Assembly: GCF_012489685.1 (NCBI RefSeq)
Contig: NC_080043.1
Span: 55,574,289 to 55,638,288 of the forward strand
Source of the DNA: Lotus japonicus
Taxonomy: Eukaryota > Streptophyta > Magnoliopsida > Fabales > Fabaceae
Direction of reading: 5' to 3'
Length of the DNA: 64,000 nt
Shown here: positions 1-11,637 of the stretch, piece by piece
How the letters are laid out: the number at the start of each line of letters is the position of its first letter
Position numbering within the stretch: the first letter of the stretch is position 1
Program-made: the position numbers and the translations under genes
Notes under the pieces: model-generated
Told to the model about the DNA's origin: nothing
Seen by the model: only the letters and a program-made list of their open reading frames with translations
The model's database searches: none

Positions 1-1244
1 TCGCATGGGTATTTTGGTCAATATTTTTAGCTCGGAAACTCAAAATCAGAATTTCGAAAAACAAATTAGATGGGGTCGATCCTAACGACATTTATAACAG
101 CTAATCCTTCAAAAGCTAAGCTCAATCGTGAATTTTCAGCTTAAAAAACGGAACTTTACCCAGAAATGGGTTTTTCCAACAGAAATTGATCCCGGCGGCA
201 TTTCGGCGACATTCAGCAGAAAACAACCGGATATTCACGCTCTAGAGCACGTAGGGAATAAGTTTAGACACTAAAATCAACTTATTTGGACAGTTTTAGA
301 AAAAGCTCAAAACTTTGAGCACAGAAAGACATAGAGAAAAGCGACAGAATTTACGATCAGAGGTAGGGAAAAGCATCAGTACCTCGAGGTCTACGCGTAG
401 CAAGGAACGGAACGACGATCGGTCAAGAATTGGAAAAATCACTTTTTTCCTCCTTTCCTCCAAGAGCTCTCGGCCGTGTGTGTGGGTTTGTGATTTTTTT
501 GTTTTTTTTTTTTTCATTTTTCATACTATATATAGGAAATGGAAAATGCGGAAAAAATGAGAATTTCGCGATTCCGATTTTTCCTACTGATTCCAACGTA
601 TTTTAGACACGATATTCTTCTCGCTGAATCTTCTAATTCTCCAAAGAAATATCAGTATGATTTTTGGTTTTCGAGGCTTGTTTTTAATGTGTACCGGCTT
701 AATATGCACTTTATGATTTTGACTTCGGATGCAGAAACTTCCTTCTGAAGAAAGATCTGGAACGTCGATTAGAGTGGGCGTGCGCGGATAAAATCTTTAT
801 TTGAAGCTCCTAATAGAAAAAGTCTTCATCGTCCGTTGATTTTAGGGTTTATGAACTATCAGTGATTCGGTTTCGGCAAACTTCCGAGTATTGGAATTTG
901 ACGTTCTTACATTCTAGGGTTTCGTATCAAAACGCTCGTTTATAGACGAATAAGAGAAGTTCTAACATTTCTCTGAAAATTGTTGGAATTAGTTTTCATC
1001 GTGCCTTAAAGAGTAAATTAACTATTTCCTAGCGTTCTTGACCTAGGTTAAAGCGAATACTAACCGTGCTATAACCTTTATCGACTTGGATACCATCCTT
1101 AGCTTTTTCCTGAACTTTCTCCTTCACAAATTTATTCCATTCAATAGACACTTGTTCAGGTTTTTTTCCTTCACGTTACATCAAATTAGTCGTGAAAAGG
1201 AATTTTCACTAGTTTATTCCAAGCTTAAAAACTTAGGTCTCACA
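1..1244 (-). mobile_element. Giant Ty3/gypsy LTR, minus strand, cut by window edge
   Basis: Read on the minus strand, the LTR begins at 1244 with TGTGAGACC and runs leftward out of the window. The same family is present in full at 51428-55650; for example the GGGTATTTTGGTCA motif near position 7 recurs near 54399. A TATA-like CTATATATAG lies at 526-535 and would direct leftward transcription. The pentamer CTTCA at 1245-1249 is the probable right target-site duplication; the left one is outside the window. It is inserted in another gypsy LTR (1250-1788). No real protein-coding frame is present. Whether it is a solo LTR or the end of a full element cannot be decided here. Confidence 0.8.
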
Positions 1245-1249
1245 CTTCA

Positions 1250-1788
1250 CATGTTGTTTGTATTATCTATTATATTCTGTGAGTTGACCCAAGCGCCTTG
1301 GCTTAGTGTGTATGGTTGTGTTTGGGTGGTCGGCCTGCTGCCAGACGTCCAACAGCTGATTCAAGATGGTTCGTCGTTCGGGGAGGATCTCGAGCGCAAT
1401 GACTACTACTGAGCCTTCGACGTGGACCCGGACATCATGCATGATCGGATGAGGGTCGATGTTAGGAGTGTAGTATATGGGGGATTGTTTTCACAGCTCT
1501 GATTGTCATTTCTCATTTTGGGGCAGGGTAGGTCCCCGACTATTAGCTTTTGTGTGGTTCTCTTCCAGGAGGATCACAGGGAGTTTGTCGGGCATAGGAA
1601 GTCTTTCGAAGACCGTTTGGGGCTGACTTATCTTCTTGAAAACTGTATTCATAAAACTCATGGCTCTGACCATGGGATGTACTTATTCGCCTGCGGGCAC
1701 TATCTCTAATTACTTTATGTTTATTATCTTTGGGTTGAGTCTTCATTATGTTAAGTCTTCTATTTGAAAAGAAAACGAAAAAAATATT
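1250..1788 (+). mobile_element. Fragment of Tekay-like element B 5' LTR, distal part
   Basis: This stretch matches the downstream third of the giant LTRs, including the conserved block around GCGCCTTGG and CGGCCTGCTGCC (compare 4985-5060 and 9880-9945). It ends at ATATT (1784-1788), where a solo LTR has inserted, and the same LTR resumes at 5665. Joining the two sides gives the expected order of A-rich run, then a TTTTCCGC block, then the LTR terminus. Upstream it is cut by the minus-strand LTR. Confidence 0.75.
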
Positions 1789-2479
1789 TGTAAGACCTGG
1801 ATTTGCAGAACAAGTTAATTTCCGACTCACGCGTAGGATCAGTGTAAGCGTGACAAGAGGTTGATGTTTGAGAAAGGTTAATGAAGAAGAAAGTTCAGGA
1901 ATTACTTGAGGAAAGTGGCGTAGTCGTTTTCGGAGTTAGTACGAGTTGTCTGCACACCTGCCTTATGGCGAGCGTGTCCAGAATAGGCTAATTTCGCTTT
2001 AGAGCAACGTTTTGAGTGAGATTTCGAATCCTTGGAAAATTTAAAGATTCTCTTTATTTTTCCTTCGACTAGCGTTTCATTTCGGAACTCTGGACTATAC
2101 GCACGATAGTATTCACTTTCTGGAAGTTCGACGACGCTAATTTCTTTGTTTCGAAACCCTAGATTCGAGCGATGGATGAAGACTTTTTCTATTCGGGACT
2201 TCTAACGAAGTTTCCGTCCGTGTTGCTAAATTTGTTTCGACATTTCCAATCTTTCTTCAGAAGGAAGTTTTGTCGTCTGACGATCACAGCAAAAAGTAGT
2301 TTTTCGGGACAGATTAACCTACACCGCTTTTGGGATTTTAGATATCGTTTTTCCCAAATCTCTGAGATTTGTTTTGAGTTCTGGAAATCTGACGCCAGAA
2401 TCTCTCTTAGAATTCTTCGGTGAACGTGCTGCAAAAATCGGAATCGCGAAATATTCATTTTCCCGCGATTTCACCCGCC

Positions 2480-2487
2480 TATAAATA
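2480..2487 (+). promoter_or_regulatory. LTR promoter TATA box
   Basis: TATAAATA follows a CCCGCC block about 690 bp into the LTR. The same arrangement occurs at 7467-7474 in the related solo LTR, so it is probably the LTR's RNA polymerase II core promoter. Conservation between copies is seen; activity is inferred. Confidence 0.6.
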
Positions 2488-4459
2488 GTCGAAAAAGCAA
2501 AATATCTCCTCATTTCTTCCACAAGAGGCCGCGAGTTGAGGAGAGGGAAGGGAGAGGAGATTTTCGCGAAAACTCGACCGATCTTCGCGCAGTTCGTTCC
2601 TACTTCGAGGTATTGAGGCAACTAACATGATTCTTACCTCTGATTTTTGTTTCTACTGCGTTTCTGAAGTCGTTTCTGTGCTCACAGTTTTGAGCTTTTT
2701 GTAAAACTGTCCGTTTTCTCTGATTTCTTGCTTGGGTTATCTTCCCTACGTTCCCAAGAGTCTAAAACCTCTGTCAGTAATCGCCGATTGTGATCGAGCT
2801 GTCCAAGATCTGAAAAACTGTTTCAAAATCCTTTTTGCGCACATTTCGAAACTTTATTGTCGAAAAGTCGTAATCTGACTTCGTGCCTTTAGGATTTGTT
2901 GTCACGGATGTCGTTAGGATCATTGCTGTCAAATTTGTTTTCCGAACTGATAACTTTGAGGTTTTGGGCTTTTATTTTGGACCAAAACGCCCCTGAACAG
3001 CCGTATTTCGATCCGATTGTCCGAAAATTGTTCCGACAGTTACTTTGCCTTAGTTTTACCCTAAAACTACCTAGGAATTGATTTAGATCGAAGAAAAAGT
3101 TCGAAAACCCTATTTTCCATAGTGGCCGAAACCTATTTGCTTGGGTACCGTGTCCAAAAATAATTTTTGGGTCTCTATGACCTGACCATTGCGTAGCTCT
3201 TTCAATTGTCGAAATTTTGGCGCCGGTTTCGTGTCATTCCGAGTTCCGTAGCTCGAGTTATGCACGTTTTAGCGAATAAAGTTTTTTTGTACAAAACTTG
3301 AATCGAGTCAAAACTCATCCATTCGGGGAAAGCCTTTTCATACGTGCCTAAATGTTGTACTCTGAAGCTTCTTGAGCTTAGTCGAACATTAGTTAGGATT
3401 GTTTCGACGGTATCGACTTGTTTTGATTCATTATTGCTTTGTTTGCTCAATGGGTGGATTGTGGAAACTTTGGGATTGACTGAACAAGCTTGTGAGCGAG
3501 ACCTGCACCGCGAGACTAGAACAACTCGAGGTTAGGGCAACTTACTTACTAGCTATTTGTATTGTAGGCGTCGATAACTTCGACTTGAATATTGCTTGAT
3601 GTTGAATATTGCTTGGATATTGTTTATCGCTTTGAACTGCGAAATATTTTCTGGAGGCTTCGGCCGTGTGAAACTAATATGAGACGTGTGTCTCCTTTTT
3701 CTGAGAGGCTTCGGCCGTTTTCTGGTTTCTGTATTATTGCTTCCTAGTGGATAGGACAGGGTTATGTTTTGCCGCAATTACTTAATTCACATGCCATACT
3801 TGCTGAGTGATTAAATGGTTAATCTTAGGCTATGTGAATACTTGTGCACATTATTCTGAAGCATGCAATTATTATTGGAATAAGCTGACCATATTGTGCA
3901 ACTTATATCGGTTATTCATGGACTAACCAAATGTGAGGAATAACAGTTAGTTATGCCCTGTTGGTGACGAATTCTTAAGGGTTTTATCTCGACAAGACGA
4001 ATTGAGGTTCAGACTCTTGTCTTCTTTTGGGGTTTCAAGACCTTCTCATGGGAATTTGGGGATATCAGGATCTTTTGAACTTATAGTTTTGGAAAGAAAA
4101 TATTTTCATGAGAAATTCCATAATGCTTTAAACAACATTCAAACTCTTTTAATTAAATGTTAATGATCTCAAATGAACTTCTAGGATTTGGATATTAGTT
4201 TTGGAAAATGAGAAGTGTCGCCGAATCGAAGTTTTGGAGAAGCTCATAAGTTTCTGAGTATGTTTATACTCTTTCGCTCGCTGAGCAGTTTTTGACCATC
4301 GAAATTTGATGAGTCAGATGACTCAAGAAGTCATCAGGGGTGATTGCACTCTTTTTATAGTTACTTGTCTTTTGTCGCAGAATCGACATTTACCTTAGGG
4401 TACAGTAGAGCCAATAAACTCTAACTCTTTTGCTGATTAAACAAGTTTTGGTCTATGAC

Positions 4460-4590
4460 TACAGTATATACCTTCGAGTACAGTATATACCTTCGGGTAC
4501 AGTATATACCTTCGGGTACAGTATATACCTTCGGGTACAGTATATGCCTTCGGGTACAGTATATACCTTCGGGTACAGCATGCCTTCGGG
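4460..4590 (+). repeat. 19-bp minisatellite (six units plus a short one)
   Basis: Six head-to-tail units of the type TACAGTATATACCTTCGGG are followed by one 17-bp variant unit containing GCATGCC. Every frame across it is open or repetitive, which produces spurious short ORFs on both strands. The duplicated block beginning at 19827 enters inside this array and has one unit fewer. Confidence 0.9.
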
Positions 4591-5664
4591 TAACTCGGGC
4601 ATTCGATGGGGGATATGATCGACCATATGGTTAGGATCGACCTGTTGATTGTCAGGCATAGCGGAGGGAAAAGTCGACCCGCAGGGTTAGGACTGATCCG
4701 ACAATGTCAAGGTTGTAAGTGACACCCGAGGGTTATGGTCGACACAATGCCAGTGTTAGGACCGACTCGATCGTGCCCAGCCTATTTCCTCCGGAACCCT
4801 CTTAATTGACGTTGCATTGACATATCATGCACTCTAACTATATTTGTTGAGATATTGATGATTTGATATTGATAAACATCGTTATGTGTTTTGATGATTG
4901 AATTGTATTAGAGATTTGATACAATGCAGAACTTATATGTATATATACAACATATATATATACCCCCTTTATCGCATGTTGATTGTATATCTATTGTATA
5001 CTGTAAGTTGACCCTAGCGCCTTGGCTTTGTTTGTATGTTTGTGTTTGGGCGGTCGGCCTGCTGCCAGGCGTCCGTCAGCCGATTCGTGATGATTCGCCA
5101 CTCGTGGAGAACCTGGAGCGTAACGACTATTACTGAAGCTTTCGACGAGGACCCGGACTTCATGCCTGATCGAGGGAGATTCGATGATAGTAGTGTGGGA
5201 TATGGGTGGTTAGAGTCTTTTGAGTTGGTTGTTACTGTCATAGCTCTGATTCGTCTTACTTTTGGGACAGGGTAGGTTCCCGCTATATGGCTTTTTGTGT
5301 GGTTCTCTTGCTGAGGATCACAGAGAGTCTGTCGGACTATAGGGGTCTTGGGTTGAGGCCATTTTGGGGCCGACTTTCTCTTGGATGACTGTATATTTGA
5401 TACTTTCACTCACACTTCTAGGTCTATATATATTTGCCTACGGGCACACTACTTTGGAGTCACTGCGAGTGCGCGTGACGTGGGGGTGCAGCTGAGGCTG
5501 TACATGTGTATATATTTGTATGTTGGTTAGTTTAGTGGTTGGGCTATGTCTTTATTTTCTATTGCTTTAATTCAAAGGAATCAAACGAAAAAAAAATTTA
5601 CCTGTTTTCCGCGTAGAGTTTATTTTTGGTTACTAAAGTGACACCCGGAAATCGGGGTGTTACA

Positions 5665-5734
5665 ATATTTACGCATTTTCCGCACTATTGATTTAAAGTC
5701 ACTAAAGTGGCACCACCGAAATCGGGGTGTTACA
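5665..5734 (+). mobile_element. Terminal piece of element B 5' LTR
   Basis: After the ATATT duplication the interrupted LTR resumes and ends with GGGGTGTTACA at 5734. The primer site follows directly. So this is the U5 end of the 5' LTR of the gag-bearing element, and the solo LTR at 1789-5664 inserted only 65 bp before its terminus. Confidence 0.8.
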
Positions 5735-5737
5735 TTG

Positions 5738-5749
5738 TGGTATCAGAGC
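5738..5749 (+). other. Primer binding site (initiator tRNA-Met)
   Basis: TGGTATCAGAGC, complementary to the 3' end of plant initiator tRNA-Met, lies three bases after the LTR terminus. This fixes the element's orientation (plus) and its LTR boundary. Confidence 0.85.
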
Positions 5750-5950
5750 TTGTCGAGTCTTTCGGGAGTCTTTGGGGAATATGTCTTCTGTGCTAGGTTG
5801 TGTGACTCTGCAAAGAGTAAAAAAAAATTGATTGTCTGCCAAGCGATTTTTCGCTTAGAATTGATTGAAGTTATTGCTCAATCATATTGTATAGTCATAA
5901 CAAATGCTATCTTATGATGAGTACTAACTGTTTGTCTAACTTAACAGAAC

Positions 5951-6775
5951 ATGGTGAACGCTAACCAACTAGCGGAAATGATGGCCACTATGGCCCAAGC
6001 TGTAACTGCACAAGCTAACGATAACGCTCAAAGGCGTGCTGCGGAGGAGGCACGTGATCATCACCAACGTCAGAGAGAGGTAACTCTCGACCAAAACAAG
6101 AGACTCAATGACTTTAGGAGACAAGATCCTCCTAAGTTTACTGGTGGAATTGACCCTGACAAAACGGATCTCTGGATCCAAGAGATCGAGAAAATTTTTG
6201 GTGTACTGCAAACTGCTGAAGGTGCCAAGGTGGGCATGGCTACATACCTTTTACTTGGGGATGCTGAATACTGGTGGAGAGGCGCCAGAGGAACTATGGA
6301 AGCAAATGGAGAAGAAATTAACTGGAACTCTTTCCGAGCTGCTTTTCTGGAGAAGTATTTCCCACTAATGCTCGGGATGAGCGGGAGGCACAGTTTCTGA
6401 CACTTCGTCAGGCGAGCATGTCCATACCTGAATATGCTTCTAAACTGGAGTCTTTGGCCAAGCATTTCCAATTCTTCAACAACCATGTGGACGAGCGCTA
6501 TATGTGTAAGCGTTTTGTGAATGGGCTGAGGCCTGATATTGAAGATTCTGTGAGGCCGCTGGGAATCTTTCGTTTCCAGTCGCTGGTTGAGAAAGCCACT
6601 GAAGTGGAACTGATGAAAAACAAGAGGTTGAACCGTGCTGGTACTGGAGGACCGATGAGGTCAGGTTCTCAGACTTACCAAGGAAAGGAAAAATCTCAGC
6701 AGAAGAAGCCGTATCAACGCCCGGAGGGGGGAGGTTTTACCTCAGGATCTTACAAGCCTTTGACTGCTGTCACTC
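5951..6775 (+). pseudogene. gag: Tekay/Del-like Ty3/gypsy gag, broken
   Basis: The capsid-type Gag starts at ATG 5951, about 200 bp after the primer site. It has an Ala/Gln/Arg-rich helical N-terminus and then the retrotransposon Gag core around residues 55-140, including the PPKFTGG motif, the WIQEIEKIF helix and a YWWRGAR motif. One base is missing near 6366-6370, just after the KYFP motif, so the first frame stops at 6400 and the remainder (FLTLRQASMS onward) continues in the next frame to 6775. There the CACTC solo LTR interrupts it. The zinc-knuckle part resumes at 10545. The damaged gag cannot make full-length protein. Lineage is inferred from Gag similarity and the neighbouring LTR style. 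A second copy lies at 21226-22050. Confidence 0.8.
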
Positions 6776-7466
6776 TGTAAGACCCGGATTTTCGGAACAA
6801 GTTAATTTCCGACTCACGCGTGGAATCAGTGTAAGCGTGACAGGAGTTTGATATTTGAGAAAGATTAATGAAGAAGAAAGTTCAGGAATTGCTCGAGGAA
6901 TGTGGCGTTGTTTCTTTCGGAGCTAGTGCGAGTCGTCTGCACACCTGCCTTATGGCGAGCATGTCCAGAATAGGCTATTTCGCTCTTAAAGCAACGTTTT
7001 AAGTGAGATTTCGAACTCTTGGAAAATTTAAAGTTTCTCTTTATTTTTCCATCGACCAGCGTTTCATTTCGGAACTCTGGACTGTACGCACGATAGGTTT
7101 AACTTTTCGGATGTCCGCCGACGCTAATTTCTTTGCTTCGAAACCCTATTTTCGAGCAATGGATGAAGACTTTTTCTATTCGGGACTTCTAACGAAGATT
7201 CCGTCCGCGTTGCCAGACTTGTTTCGACATTTCCAATCTTTCTCCTGTTGGAAGTTTTGTCGTTTGAGCATCACAGCAAAAAGTAGTTTTTCGGGGCAGA
7301 TTAACCGACACCGCTTTTGAGTTTTTCGATATCGTTTTTCCCAAATCCTAGATATTTGTTTTGAGTTCTGGAATTCTGACGCTAGAATCTCTCTTAGAAT
7401 TCCACAGTGATCGTGCTGCAAAAATCGGAATCGCGAAATTTTCATTTTCCCGCGATTTCACCCGCC

Positions 7467-7474
7467 TATAAATA
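7467..7474 (+). promoter_or_regulatory. LTR promoter TATA box
   Basis: TATAAATA after CCCGCC, at the same relative position as 2480-2487 in the sister LTR. It is the probable core promoter of the LTR. Confidence 0.6.
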
Positions 7475-9124
7475 GTGCGAAAAAGCAAAATCTCACCATT
7501 CCACACCCTTTGGAGCCGCGAGTTTGGGGAGCTTGGGGGAGAAGGAGATTTTCGCGAAATCTTGACCAATCTTCGTGCAGTTCGTCCCTACTTCTAGGTA
7601 TCGAGGTAACTATCATGAATCCTGCCTCTGATTTCTGTTTCTGCTGAGTTTCTGAAGTCGTTTCTGTGCTCTAAGTTTTGAGCTTTTTCTAAAATTGTCC
7701 GATTTCTCTGATTTCTCGCTTGGGTTATGTTCCTTATGTTCCCCTGAGTCTAAAACCTCTGTCAGTAAACTCTGATTGCGATTCAGTTGTCCAGGATCTG
7801 AAAAATTGACTCAAAACTCTTTTTGTCTCACATTTCGAAACTTTATTGTCGTAAAGCTATAATCTGACTTCGTGCCTTTAGGATTTGTTGTCACGGATGT
7901 CATGAGGATCGTTGCTGTCAAATCCGTTTTCAGAACTGATAACTTTGAAGTTTTGAGCCTTTATTTTGGACCAAAATGCCCCTGCGTAGTCGTATTTCGA
8001 CCCGATTGTCCGAAAATTGTTCCGACAGTTTCTTTGCCTTAGTTTTATCCTAAAACTACCTTGTGAATTGATTTGATCAAAGAAAAAGAGCCGAAGCCCT
8101 TTTTCCTTTGAGGCCGTGGACTATTTCCTTTAGGGGGGAGTTTTTCGGTTTCGAAAACTTGTCTTTTCGTACCTGATTGTCCTATTCCGAAGCTTTAATG
8201 CTTTGTCTATCGTTTATGTATTGTTTTGCGATCGAACTAATCGATTTTGTTTGGTTTCTGCTTTGTTTTTCTCCGAGGTTCAGTTGAGGGAACTTTGGAA
8301 GACTCAGAGCAATTGTTTGAGGAGAACTTTGTTTGCGAAGCTGGAACAGCTCGAGGTTAGGGCAACTTGCTATATTTAGCTATGATTGCATGATAGGCGT
8401 CGATAAACTCGACCTATGCTTTATCTGATGTTGTTTATGATGTTGAGTTGATGTTATGATACTTTTCCATAACTTATGATATTGATGATGTGTTGAATTG
8501 AGCGCTTTGACGCAACTTCGGAGTGGAGATTCATTGATCTGGTGATCTTTGACATTTCGGGTTGGATGAACAACCCTAGGCAAGTCCAAACGAGGGGTTT
8601 GAGGCTTAGCCATTTGTTGGGATTCGTTTGAATACTTAGACTTTCCCCGGGAAACTTCTTTTGGAGGGTTTTTGGAAAACTTAGAATGATTAGAATTTCG
8701 AAAACTAGAGACTCTGGGAGACTTAGACTTTGAGAAGTAAACTCATAACTTGACTAATTCAATTCGAAACGTTTTTACTAAACGAATAATCATAGGAGAA
8801 CTGAAGGGGAAAAATATTTACGAAAGGCGGGGGAAAAGTCGACCTTTGTTGTGGGTTTGGAGAGTTATCGGAATTGGGAAAGCCACTAAGGTGAGCTATG
8901 GTGATGATTGAAAGTCACCGAGTACGTTAGTACTCTTGGGGGATGTTGTTCGAGTCATGCTGTATTGACCGGCACAGACTCTGGGCTTTGTTTGTGGGTT
9001 TTGTAGTGGGAGTTGTGTTGTATTGACCGACACTAACTCATGGTTTTGTTGGGATTGGGTTGTGAGCTAAACACTTTTGTGGTAAGGGCGATTCGTTGTT
9101 TGGCTAACCATATTGCATCAATCG

Positions 9125-9265
9125 GGTGAATAACGGGAATGGTTCACCTGTGCATATCATGGTGAATAACGGGAATGGTTCACCAAGGATGAATAACGGG
9201 AATGGTTCATCCAGGATGGATAACGGGAATGGTCCATCCATAGTGAAGAACGGGAAGCTTCACTG
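9125..9265 (+). repeat. Tandem GGTGAATAACGGGAATGG repeats
   Basis: Five imperfect units, each with the core AATAACGGGAATGGT and most bounded by an inverted pair (GGTGAA...TTCACC, or GATGAA...TTCATC). Each unit could fold as a small hairpin. It adjoins a second repeat type at 9266. Confidence 0.75.
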
Positions 9266-9595
9266 AGGCGTGAGACTTCGTGAAAGCATGGAACTTCACT
9301 GAAGCGTGAGACTTCGTGAAAGTGAGTAAGCTTCACTGAGGCGTGAGACTTCGTGAAAGCAGAAACTTCACTGAGGCGGGAGACCTCGTGGAGACGGGAA
9401 CCTTCGCTGAAGCGGGAGACTTTGCGGAGGCGTGCAACTTCACTGAAGCGTGAGACTTCGTGAAGGCGCGAAACTTCACTGAAGCGTGAGACTTCGTGAA
9501 TGTGTGAGATTTCACTGAAGCGTGAGACTTCGTGAAAGCGTAAGACCCCATTGAAGCGTGAGACTTCATGGAAGCGTGAGATTTCATCGTCGTTT
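9266..9595 (+). repeat. About 35-bp tandem repeats with inverted TTCAC/GTGAA arms
   Basis: Around nine imperfect units built from CTTCACTGAAGCGTGAGAC and TTCGTGAAAGC. The paired TTCAC and GTGAA arms recur in each unit. The minus strand stays open across the array only because of its periodicity and encodes a monotonous KSHAS-type repeat, not a credible protein. Confidence 0.8.
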
Positions 9596-10544
9596 ACCCT
9601 AGGGCAACGACAGGGAACATTGGTTTAGTTGGATACGTGTGTGTTGGGAGGACGATACATTGTTTGACTAACCTTATCACCTAACTCCCTATGTTGAGAT
9701 TATGATGATTTGATGTTGATGAACATCGTTAGGTATTAATGATTGAACTGTGTAGGAGATTCGAGAACATGCTATGTATATACCTTAGAGTAGGCAATAC
9801 ATAACTTATATGTATATATATACAACATATGTATATATCCCCTTTATCACAAGTTGATTGTATATCTATTGTATTCTGTAAGTTGACCCTAGCGCCTTGG
9901 CTTTGTTTGTATGTTTGTGTTTGGGCGGTCGGCCTGCTGCCAGGCGTCTGTCAGCCGGTTCGTGATGATTCGTTGTGCGGGAAAGACCCGGAGCGGAACG
10001 ACTATTACTGAAGCTTTCGACGAGGACCCGGACTTCATGCCTGATCGAGGGAGGGTCGATGATAGTAGTATGGGGTATGGGTGGTTAGAGTCTTTTGGAG
10101 TTGGTTGTTACTGTAATAGCTCTGATTCGTTTTGCTTTTGGGACAGGGTAGGTTCCCGACGCATGGCTTTTTGTGTGGTTCTCTTACGGAGGGATCACAG
10201 TGAGTCAGTCGGACCATAGGGGTCTTTGCTTAGGCCATATTGAGGCCGACTTTCTCCTAGTGGTTTGTAATTATAATTTTCTCACTTACACTTCTGGGTC
10301 TGTATATATTTGCCTACGGGCACACTGCTTTGGAGTCACTGCGAGTGCGCGTGACATGGAGTGCAGCTGAGGCTGTACATGTATATATGTTGTATATCGG
10401 TTAGTTAGTTGTTGGGGTTTGTCTTTACTTTCTTGTCACTTTGATTTAAAGGAAAGAAAACAAAAAAAAAAATTACCTGTTTTCCGCCTAAGGTTTATTT
10501 TTGGTTACTAAAGTGACACCTGGAATTCGGGGTGTTACACACTC

Positions 10545-10838
10545 CAGGGACAAGAAACCAATCAGCACACCCATAGGTGACCTGCTTCAGGTGTGGGAAG
10601 ACTGGACATTATGCGAACGCATGTATGAACCAAGGGCCCCGATGTTTCAATTGCAACCAACCAGGGCATATGGCCGTCGATTGCAGGGCACCCAAGGCTG
10701 AACCAACTGTCAACACTGCAATGGGAAAGCGTCCTGCTGCTAGAGGGAGAGTTTATATCATGGATGGGGAAGAAGTTGGAGGAGCTGATGGGGTAATCAG
10801 AGAGAAACGCAAGAACGATGGTAACTTTCTAACTATTC
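10545..10838 (+). pseudogene. gag: gag C-terminus with two CCHC zinc knuckles (element B)
   Basis: This continues the gag interrupted at 6775. Two consecutive zinc knuckles are readable at about 10580-10680: CFRCGKTGHYANAC and, a few residues later, CFNCNQPGHMAVDC, which bind element RNA during packaging in intact Gag. The frame then runs toward the expected protease, but homology stops near 10838, just where the protease D-S-G motif should start, and the sequence changes to 3'-UTR-like DNA. So protease, reverse transcriptase, RNase H and integrase appear deleted from this element. Frame changes separate this piece from the upstream gag. Confidence 0.75.
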
Positions 10839-11149
10839 CTTCTAATTTCTAGTATAACCTACACCTTTACTCTCGAAGCATGTGCACCACACCTAATTGC
10901 TTTTATTATTGAGCTTTGACCTTATAGTTATCACACCTATTAAAGACCTTATGTGACGGTCGCTCGTGTTTTAAACTACGAAAGTTATACGAAGTTTAGA
11001 ATGAAATACTAAACCAAGAGAGTGGTTTTAGGAAATGAGTTTAGTGCAGGACAAGGTATTAAGACGCAAGACGGAAATTAATTTGAATAGTGAACTTTTC
11101 GCTGAACTCTAAGTTTCGAGGACGAAACTTTCTTTTTGGAGGGTAGTAA
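10839..11149 (+). other. Element B 3' untranslated region, hairpin and polypurine tract
   Basis: Non-coding. At 11112-11129 there is a perfect 7-bp stem with a 4-base loop (AGTTTCG / CGAAACT). The same hairpin occurs at 38941-38958 in front of another LTR and is typical of Tekay/Del elements as I know them. A purine-rich TTTTTGGAGGGTAGTAA run reaches 11149 and primes plus-strand DNA synthesis in such elements. The LTR starts at 11150. Confidence 0.7.
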
Positions 11150-11637
11150 TGTGAGACTCGGATTTTTAAAGCTTAGAATAAATTAATTAATTTCCTGTTC
11201 ACAATTAGGATTTAATACAACGTGAAAGGAATTTACATAAATGGTTGCTGTTTAAAAATAATTTAATGAAGAAGAAAATTCATGGATTAATTAATTCTAT
11301 CCCTGTAGTCAATTTAGTCGATAACTTGACTCATTTACATGACTGTCTTAGAACGAGAGCGTTTATATAGAGCCAAAGTACTCTTAAAACACTGTAGAAA
11401 TTAAGTCATAAGAATTCTGGAGATATGCAGAATTGCTCGTATACCTTCCTACGACAAGAAGATTAATACGAAACCCTGGAATTTACGAACACTCATTTCC
11501 GATACCGGGAGGTTTGCCGAAACTGAATCCCTGGTTTTTCTAGAGCTATTAAATTAACCTACGATGAAGACTTTTCCTGTTCGGAGCTTCAAATAAAGAT
11601 TTCATCCGCGAAACTCCCTCTCTAATCGACGTTCCAA
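11150..11637 (+). mobile_element. Truncated 3' LTR next to the polypurine tract
   Basis: It begins TGTGAGACTCGG, like the minus-strand LTR starts at 1244 and 55650, and runs for about 490 bp. Its distal part is the inverse counterpart of roughly 750-960. It ends abruptly near 11637 at a junction with copia 1. The expected continuation (AGATCTTTC) and the copia sequence share GAT at 11638-11640, which suggests an illegitimate-recombination breakpoint. Confidence 0.75.

Larger units (their letters stand above)
1789..5664 (+). mobile_element. Solo LTR of a giant-LTR gypsy family (about 3.9 kb)
   Basis: It begins TGTAAGACCTGG and ends GGGGTGTTACA, with TG...CA termini. Perfect 5-bp target-site duplications ATATT flank it at 1784-1788 and 5665-5669. 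There is no internal domain, primer site or polypurine tract, so it is a solo LTR left by LTR-LTR recombination. It carries a TATA box at 2480-2487 and a 19-bp minisatellite at 4460-4590. It is the same family as 6776-10539, with related but diverged sequence. Small open frames in it are not conserved between copies and I do not call them genes. Confidence 0.9.
6776..10539 (+). mobile_element. Solo LTR (3.76 kb) inserted in gag
   Basis: TGTAAGACCCGG opens the LTR and GGGGTGTTACA closes it. Perfect CACTC duplications lie at 6771-6775 and 10540-10544, and the gag coding sequence of the host element continues on both sides. There is no internal domain, so this is a solo LTR. Inside are a TATA box (7467-7474), a hairpin-forming tandem repeat zone (9125-9595), and the conserved GCGCCTTGG / CGGCCTGCTGCC block near 9890-9940. 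Short open frames inside are not gene-like. Confidence 0.93.

Noticed and set aside
4430..4659. Overlapping open frames on both strands
   Set aside because: They are translations of the 19-bp minisatellite; periodicity, not selection, keeps them open.
9333..9587. Minus-strand frame encoding a KSHAS-type repeat protein
   Set aside because: It lies entirely in the hairpin tandem array of a solo LTR, with no promoter and only repeat-driven openness.
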